Origin: Adiantum capillus-veneris
Taxonomy: Eukaryota > Streptophyta > Polypodiopsida > Polypodiales > Pteridaceae
Direction of reading: 5' to 3'
DNA: 64,000 nucleotides
NCBI GenBank assembly: GCA_014529385.2
Contig: CM043952.1
Coordinates: 155,225,057-155,289,056 of the forward strand
Translations under genes and position numbers: made by a program
Notes under the pieces: model-generated
What the model was told of the DNA's origin: nothing
The model's input: only the letters and a program-made list of their open reading frames with translations
Database searches by the model: none
Shown: in pieces, positions 58,132-64,000 of the stretch
How the letters are laid out: each line of letters begins with the position of its first letter
Numbering within the stretch: the first letter of the stretch is position 1

Positions 58132-58180
<49 letters not shown>

Positions 58181-58187
58181 AACACTA

Positions 58188-58222
<35 letters not shown>

Positions 58223-58292
58223 GAGAGAGAAAGAGGGGAAGGGAACATGAGAGTGAGGAGAGGGAAGGAGCATACCTGGCTCTCCTTCCTCT

Positions 58293-58323
<31 letters not shown>

Positions 58324-58326
58324 GAG

Positions 58327-58360
<34 letters not shown>
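57907..58360. repeat. Minisatellite and CT/GT/GA microsatellites
   Basis: Four ~50 bp units (CCTCTCTCAATGTGTG then TTTTTTGTTTATGCATG then CTCTCTCTCTTTT) fill 57910-58090. Then come a CT run (58133-58176), GT and GA runs (58186-58231), another GT run (58297-58322) and a GA run (58330-58357). The long frames through here on either strand are low complexity and not genes. Confidence 0.9.
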
Positions 58361-58363
<3 letters not shown>

Positions 58364-58451
58364 CGTTACCTGCTCCTTGCTTGAGGGCGCCGAAAAACTC
58401 AGATCTGAGATCTGAGTTTTTGGGCGCTCTCTGTTATTTTTTTTAGCCCAG

Positions 58452-58627
58452 CCGGCGTCGCTATTAGCGTCGCTATGAGCGTCGCAAATTTACTTGTAAA
58501 TTTGCGACGCTCATAGCCGGCGTCGCTATTAGCGTCGCTATGAGCGTCGCAAATTTACTTGTAAATTTGCGACGCTCATAGCGACGCCGGGAATTTTTGT
58601 TTTGAGCGTCGCTGTGTGAGCGTCGCT
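58452..58627. repeat. CACTA right subterminal hairpins and repeats
   Basis: A ~70 bp unit is repeated twice. Each contains GCGTCGCTAT motifs and a long hairpin. Hairpin 1 has 21-bp perfect arms (58473-58493 and 58496-58516) around TT. Hairpin 2 has 27-bp perfect arms (58532-58558 and 58561-58587), also around TT. The motif is the same as in the left subterminal cluster. Confidence 0.85.
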
Positions 58628-59046
58628 AATATGAATAGCCTCTTGTAGTGTAACAATGTATCTTCCTGATCTTAAATTCATCAAACTTATCAATGCAATT
58701 TATCACAAATTCAACCACTCACCTGGCAATGGGTCAGTTTCTGCACAACTTCTTGCTCTGTTGCTGAATATACCTCTTCACAAGCGTTTTAATTTTGACA
58801 ATTGAATCAAAGCATTTATCTGCTAGAGGTTATCTTAGTAATGATTGGTATAACTGGAGAGTTAATCTCAACCACTACTGTATTTTAAACACTGCTGATG
58901 TTCTGGATTAGGTTTGCTAATCTGAAACTGTACTACCCTCCGTTGTTAGTCAATTTACGTGAAAAAGTCTGAATTCAGTCTTTTGCTTCGTCAAATGGGT
59001 AAACAAGGTCCAAATTCACTTCTGAGAGAAGTTCTGGAACCCTTAA

Positions 59047-60367
59047 CACTAGGTTGGTAATGGGACACTTTTATGTCCTGTTAAGTGACCATTTTCCTTG
59101 AATTATGTCAAGAGTTTCAAAATGGATTTTGAGGTGCTATCTATCTAGAAAGTTGTCTCATGAGCTGAAAAAAACTTGACATTTTTTTGGAATATCAATT
59201 CCATCTTTAACCTTGTCCTTGCACAACATTTCACAACCTAAACTGTGTGAAAAAACGGGTCCCGTTTTTTGCTTTTTTCAACTTTTTGCAACTATACCAC
59301 TCTAGAATTCATGTTTTTGAGGTCTATAATGCTAGAGAACTATCTTTAGTAGTCCTCAACATGTCCTGATGCTTCTAGGGAGAAATAAATGTTAAAGTTG
59401 TAAGTTATGACCAAATTACAAAAATTGTCAAATCCTGTTGTTTAGCCAATTTTAGCTCTTCTATTATTTTTTTGGTGGCTTTTATGATATCCAAATGTAG
59501 TTTTGATTTTCTATGTCCCATATTGTAACATAAAGCTAATATTCCTTGAGTTTTTGGGCACCTAATACCCTATTTTGCATAGTACACAACGATGGTTGGT
59601 TTTTTCTATTATAGAAGAAAACAAAACATTCTAGTATATCAAGTATAGCTTTTTCAATATTGCTAGTTTCTTGTGACAACTATATGCATTTTGTAGGTAG
59701 TAATCATATCTATTCATAAGGATCAAATTTGGCTAGATATTCAATAGTTTCTATGGGATTCTACAACTCATAATGTTGAACCCATTTTTTTCATGTTTGC
59801 TGTATTTAGAACTTCATCTTTGTCCCCAAGATTCCCCTTGGTAAGAGATGTATTATTCTTTTGACATGCTCCATGGCTCCTTATGAACCTAAAGGACAAT
59901 AGGGAACTAAGAAAACATGCATATATTATTTGTATTCAGCGTGGCTATAGAAACTTTGATGATAGGTTTGCAGAATGGTAAAAATTCAACTTTTTTGTAC
60001 CTATTTCTTTTGGCAAAACAAAAAATAGTGAGTGAGAAGCAATCATATGTTCTGATCACCAACCCATTGAAGTTAACAAGGGAATTTATCTCAAGTCCTA
60101 CAAAAATCCCTAATCTTATTTTTATACAAAAAAACGTAAGAAATGACTGTTTTGATGAAAATGTACTGGTCCATCAACTTTGGAGGCTTGGTGTGACCAA
60201 AAGATGAGAAATTTTACAAGTATCTTATTTTCTCCATGTGTAGTAGTCCTTGAACTATAACCTAATGAAAGAATTCTACAAAATGAGTGGATCTACTATG
60301 GTTTTGGAGGTTTTTTTCAAAACCCTGAAAGGACAGTTTTATGTCCTGTTAGGTTACCAACCTAGTG
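59047..60367. mobile_element. TIR element copy 2 (TTAA- or TA-flanked)
   Basis: 1321 bp. The terminal inverted repeats CACTAGGTTGGTAA are perfect over 14 bp, flanked by TTAA (59043-59046 and 60368-60371). The empty site is visible in copy 1 at 16494-16497 (GGAACACTTAAGCCAA), which has a single TTAA. The inner ends carry a direct repeat (GGACACTTTTATGTCCTGTT and GGACAGTTTTATGTCCTGTT). No transposase ORF. It is similar along its length to 1417-2755, so the family is at least two copies strong in this window. Confidence 0.9.
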
Positions 60368-60810
60368 TTAAGCCAAATGGGACCTCATTGTCTATGCTAG
60401 GTCAAATTTTCTTTGCAGTATGCCCCAATAGACATCTTACGCGTAGGATGTCTCCTGCTGTGTTTTGCTTGGATTTTTGCACTGTTGTTTCCCCTTATTG
60501 TGCTGACCTATTAGTTGGTTAATGAGTCAGAAATCTGTTTCGACGGCCTGTTGATGACATTGATCAATCTTGTCAACTCCAAATTGGACCAAAATTGACT
60601 AAGAGGCTTGCCTTAGGCTATATAACACCTTACTATGCTCAAACTCAAAGTCTGGCTTCATTTTCTTGTATTAGACATCCTACGCATAGGATGTCTTTTT
60701 CATCATTATGGCTTCAAACTCAAATCCCAGGATCCCCTTGAGTTGCTGATCACTTTGGCATACTCACAATTCAGTTTGGAGTCCCAAATCACTCAAAAGA
60801 CATCCTACGC

Positions 60811-63413
60811 TGATAGCCATTTTTCGGCTTTCCATAATTGCCATAGTAAGCTACCTCACTCTATCAAATCACTCAAACATTTTGGTTATCCCTACCATTT
60901 CACTGTACATAGGCGTGTGTCAGTTAGGGACTTTCTCCATATTTTCTTAAAAACCCTCAATTAGCTAGTCACTGGGCTAGTTGAGCCAAAAAAATAAAAA
61001 TAATAAAAAATATAATTATATTATGGCCCATTTGTTGTGTAAATATTTCATTTTATATAGGTCTTAAATAAAAGATTTTTTCATAATTATTTTGGTATTT
61101 ATTTAAATATTTATACCTATGGTGTGTTATTTATGCTATGTACATTGACTCACCATTACCATATTTTTTCTTACCATTTTTCATACTCTTTATTTCATAT
61201 AAAATTAGTTTCATGCAAGCTTCTCTTATTTTTGGTGTAACTCCATCCTAACCAAAAGACAAAAAAACTAGTTCTATTTATGTGTATATGTTTTCACTAT
61301 TGTAATTTTTTCCTTCCTACATGTATTCTCTATTACTCTCATAAATTAGACCACAAAAAATATTCATCTTTTTATGGTAGATTTATAATGAAGGAGATTT
61401 ATTTTGACCTCTTTATATTTTTTCCACCTATATTATTTATATTTGACATGTACATATTTTTTTTAGACCCCTCAATATTTGATTTCCTTAGTTGTACTAT
61501 TCATTTATATCATGATCTCAACAATATCTTCAATTATAGACCTACCAAATAAGGTCAAGGGTATGTGGAATGCATGCATGCACCATGGGGGGCTCACTCT
61601 TGGAGGTATTCAAAAGAATCATCAAAAGAAGGACCTCACAAGGACCTTGTGTAGTGGAAACAACATCGGTTTCGCTGAATTTTTAAAGATCACATGCTAC
61701 CCAAATTTGAAAAGGTGATAAAAACAAAAGTTGTAGCTCGTGAGATGAAATTTCACCTCAAATTTTTTCATATTTTTTTGAGCTACGAGTTTTGAGCTAT
61801 GATTTTATTGGTGAACCCTAGTTTGCCCATGCTTTGCAGCCACACTCCCTCTTCCACTTTATCATTTTCCTCTTTCACACACACTCCTCCCTCTCCTTCC
61901 CACTCCCAAACCTGCAACTCCCATGTCCTAATTCACCCTCTTCACCATTGCCACATCTCTCACACATCCATAGCCTTCATCCTCCATTTCTACACCCTAT
62001 GTGTCCCCCTTTCTCTCTACATATATGTCCATATTACCATACTCTCTTCAGCTTTGTAAAGAACTTCAAAAAATCAGCAAAAATCCAAGGATAACCTCTG
62101 CAAATGAAGGCTTTTATCATGAATTTCTAAGGTTTTAAGATAACATAGCTTCATTGACACGCGTTACTTCGCCATACTGACTGACCGCTTCTTCTATCGG
62201 TGCTATAAAGAGGTGAATGCCAACTTCTCCAAGCTTCAACCTTGCTTTACAACCTTATCCCTTCTCTAACTTTTCTCATCATATATCTCACCATTTGGTG
62301 AATGATTTTGTAAATATTTCGTAGTGATAATTACTAACTACTAACCACTAACCTTATTGTAAAATGCACCCTCTACTAGAGTAGGCACTCCCAAATTATT
62401 CACTCAATCCTCTCTCCTTTCATCCTCAATAATTCTCTTCCCTTGAGACCACATCCATGTGACTCAAAGGACAAGAGAGACCCACCCTCATTAAAAAAAA
62501 TAAAAATATGCATAATCTTTTATTCCTTCAAATAAACTTGATTAGGCCTAATCCAAATCGGGGCTTCTAAAACCTATAAATAGAGCCCTTCTCTCCCTTG
62601 TAAATCATCACATGATCACACTACACCACACCATTCTCAACACATAACACACCACTCTTCAAGCCTAGTTGTGTAGAGTGTGTGCATTGTGAGTGCTCTA
62701 TTCCATCATTACACATAGGTGCATGGAGAAGCTTGAAGTTAGTTATACCATCTAGAGGAGTGGAGTGTATGCCATACTCTTCACCACACTTGTAGCCTAC
62801 TCTTGTGCATAAATAATATTTATAGTTTTGGGTGCAATTGTATACTGCAACTACGACTCTTCTCTCCAAATTGACTTGATATGTTGGCTAATCAGGTGGT
62901 TGAAGGTATATTGTCCTTGAGGTTTGTTGTGCCATTTCATGCTTGGCGGTTTGAGGGCTTGTTGAATTGTTTTCCTAAAAGGTCAATTGTAAGAGGGTGC
63001 TCGATGAGAGGGCTCCCGTGACCCTAAGAAAATTTGTGTATTGGCAACAAGGTCATGTTTTGTGTTGTCTCTCTATTTCTCATCAAGCTTTGTGTGCATC
63101 TAGTCTTTAAGGCTAAGACTGAGTTTCTCAAGTTGATTTATGCTCTTTACCTCTCTCTGGCGTGGTGAATGTTTGTGTTTGGCGTGTGTGGCTATCTTGC
63201 ATTCCCCTCTCTTTGTGCGTTTGAGTACAAGGAGATATCACGTGTGTCCTAGTTCGCATCTACAACTAGGTGGTGTCCCTTTTCTTGTTTGGTTTCTGGT
63301 TGTGGGTTGTTGTTATCTCTGATTGTCCTTGCTACAGCCCCAATTGAGCAGCACGGGACCCTCGAAGTGTGTATAGAGGCTGCTCTTCTTGTTGGCCGCC
63401 CCGGACCGCCTCA
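60811..63413 (+). mobile_element. Solo LTR of the element II family
   Basis: 2603 bp from TGATAGCCATTTTTCGGC to CCGGACCGCCTCA, in the orientation opposite to element II. It is flanked by the 4-bp duplication ACGC (60807-60810 and 63414-63417), and copy 1 has the single ACGC at 16957-16980. It is much more diverged from the element II LTRs than they are from each other, so it is an older or separate subfamily. It keeps the TATA box CTATAAATAG (62574-62583). It arose by recombination between two LTRs of a full element. Confidence 0.9.
62574..62583 (+). promoter_or_regulatory. TATA box in the solo LTR
   Basis: CTATAAATAG in the same AAAACC...GAGCCC context as in the element II LTRs. Any transcript would run to the right, into the leader of element I copy 2, antisense to that element. 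Confidence 0.6.
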
Positions 63414-64000
63414 ACGCGTAGGATGTCTTTTTGGCATGTTTAACCCGAGACTTGTCCCACAGCTTCCCCTTGATGTCAATAACCCAACAGTATGCCTAGA
63501 TTTTGTTTTGGATGTCAAAAGTCCCAAATTTCAGCTGTTTTTCCTTTTTTAGTCAAAAGTGCTAAAGTCTTCTTTGAACCCAATTTTCTTACCCAAATGA
63601 GGTGAAACCCCTTTCCGTCACTCAATATATCATGCAAGACATGCTCATGCAGCCATCTTATGGTTTTGGTCCCAAAATAATGTTTTGGCACTATTTGGGT
63701 AGGATGTCTGGCAATTTCAGTCTATTTGGCCTTATCTTGTCAAGATATGGACAAATTTCTACTTTCCACTTGAAATTAGGGTAAACCCTACCTTTTGAAC
63801 GCACTGGTCAACTCAAAATCCCAAAATTCCTCCCAGATTAGCCTGTAGACATCCTACGTGTAGGATGTCTCCTGCTTAAAATTAAAGTTTTTTTCTGACA
63901 GGAATGCTCCTGATGCTCTGTAGATCTATCAGAAACACTCACAGTAACTTTTGGACTTCAATTAGGCTTTCAAACACACCTTTGCATCTTTTACAAACTT

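Larger units (their letters stand above)
50658..58650 (-). mobile_element. CACTA (En/Spm) DNA transposon, 8.0 kb
   Basis: 7993 bp with 12-bp perfect terminal inverted repeats CACTACAAGAGG and a 3-bp target duplication TAA (50655-50657 and 58651-58653). Copy 1 shows the single TAA at about 16103-16105. It encodes a TNPD-like transposase gene (52855-56444) and a TNPA-like gene (51273-52582), both on the minus strand. Both subterminal regions are full of GCGTCGCTA-type repeats, the usual binding sites of the TNPA-type protein. It also carries a captured HMA gene fragment. It looks structurally complete, but the TNPD copy has two lesions. Confidence 0.95.
60430..63870. repeat. Palindrome array C (copy 2 leader)
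   Basis: Counterparts of array B: 60430-60453, 60673-60696, a third copy split by the solo LTR (60798-60810 and 63414-63428) and 63847-63870. Each intact copy has one mismatch from the perfect palindrome. The split one was perfect before the insertion, as judged from its two halves. Confidence 0.8.
32810..64000 (-). mobile_element. Ty3/Gypsy element I, copy 2 (pol-less, nested)
   Basis: Minus-strand copy of the same family as 5650-18872, running off the right edge of the window inside its leader. Once the four later insertions are set aside, about 8 kb of it remains: leader, gag, first protease, linker, second protease-like domain, tryptophan-repeat ORF and the 3' region. The RT, RNase H and integrase segment is absent, and the linker passes straight into the second protease-like region at about 46140. 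It is broken, with roughly ten breaks. It may descend from a non-autonomous, pol-less lineage. Confidence 0.85.
58654..64000 (-). mobile_element. Element I leader (copy 2), with two nested insertions
   Basis: Homologous to 16100-17560 of copy 1. It is split by the TIR element (59047-60367) and the solo LTR (60811-63413), and runs off the window. The ORFs in it are short and not conserved as protein. Confidence 0.75.

Noticed and set aside
57879-58384. Long ORFs on both strands across the CACTA right part
   Set aside because: They are translations of CT/GT/GA microsatellites (runs of LSLS, CVCV, RERE).
59047-60367. Calling the TIR element a CACTA-superfamily element because its ends start CACTA
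   Set aside because: The flanks are TTAA (or TA) rather than a 3-bp direct duplication, and no subterminal TNPA-type repeats are present. The real CACTA element at 50658-58650 shows those features.

Overview
The window is plant nuclear DNA made almost entirely of transposable elements. It holds Ty3/Gypsy LTR retroelements with plant-type architecture, a CACTA (En/Spm) DNA transposon whose genes carry short GT-AG introns, small TIR elements, a captured heavy-metal-associated (HMA) plant gene fragment and many CT/GT/GA microsatellites. No bacterial features and no intact ordinary host gene were recognised. A land plant with a large, repeat-rich genome is the safe reading; I cannot name the species.

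Layout. (1) 1-3788, minus: an unassigned coiled-coil ORF block, split by a 1.34 kb TIR element (1417-2755). (2) 3954-4838: four near-palindromic 24-mers about 285 bp apart. (3) About 5650-18872, minus: Gypsy element I copy 1, with a 907 bp 5' LTR, a tRNA-Asp-type primer site, a 1.8 kb leader carrying the same palindrome, gag, protease, RT-RNase H, integrase, then a second retropepsin-like domain and a tryptophan-repeat ORF. (4) 18873-32800: a mosaic of duplicated blocks, including a 3.2 kb inverted repeat (22687-25873 and 27261-30447), with low-complexity DNA and one weak ORF. (5) About 32810-64000, minus: element I copy 2, lacking RT-RNase H-integrase, which received four later insertions: Gypsy element II (34612-45739), the CACTA element (50658-58650), a second TIR element (59047-60367) and a solo LTR of the element II family (60811-63413).

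Copy 1 supplies the uninterrupted (empty) version of each insertion site in copy 2, so all four insertion boundaries and target duplications can be read directly: ATAG for element II, TAA for CACTA, TTAA (or TA) for the TIR element and ACGC for the solo LTR.

The most unusual signals are the 24-bp palindrome repeated in the leader of element I and again before the coiled-coil ORF; the TTAA/TA-flanked TIR family; the second protease-like domain behind integrase; the captured HMA gene fragment in the CACTA element; and the patchy divergence between the two LTRs of element II. Identities and similarities were judged by eye. Family names rest on motif recognition, not on searches.
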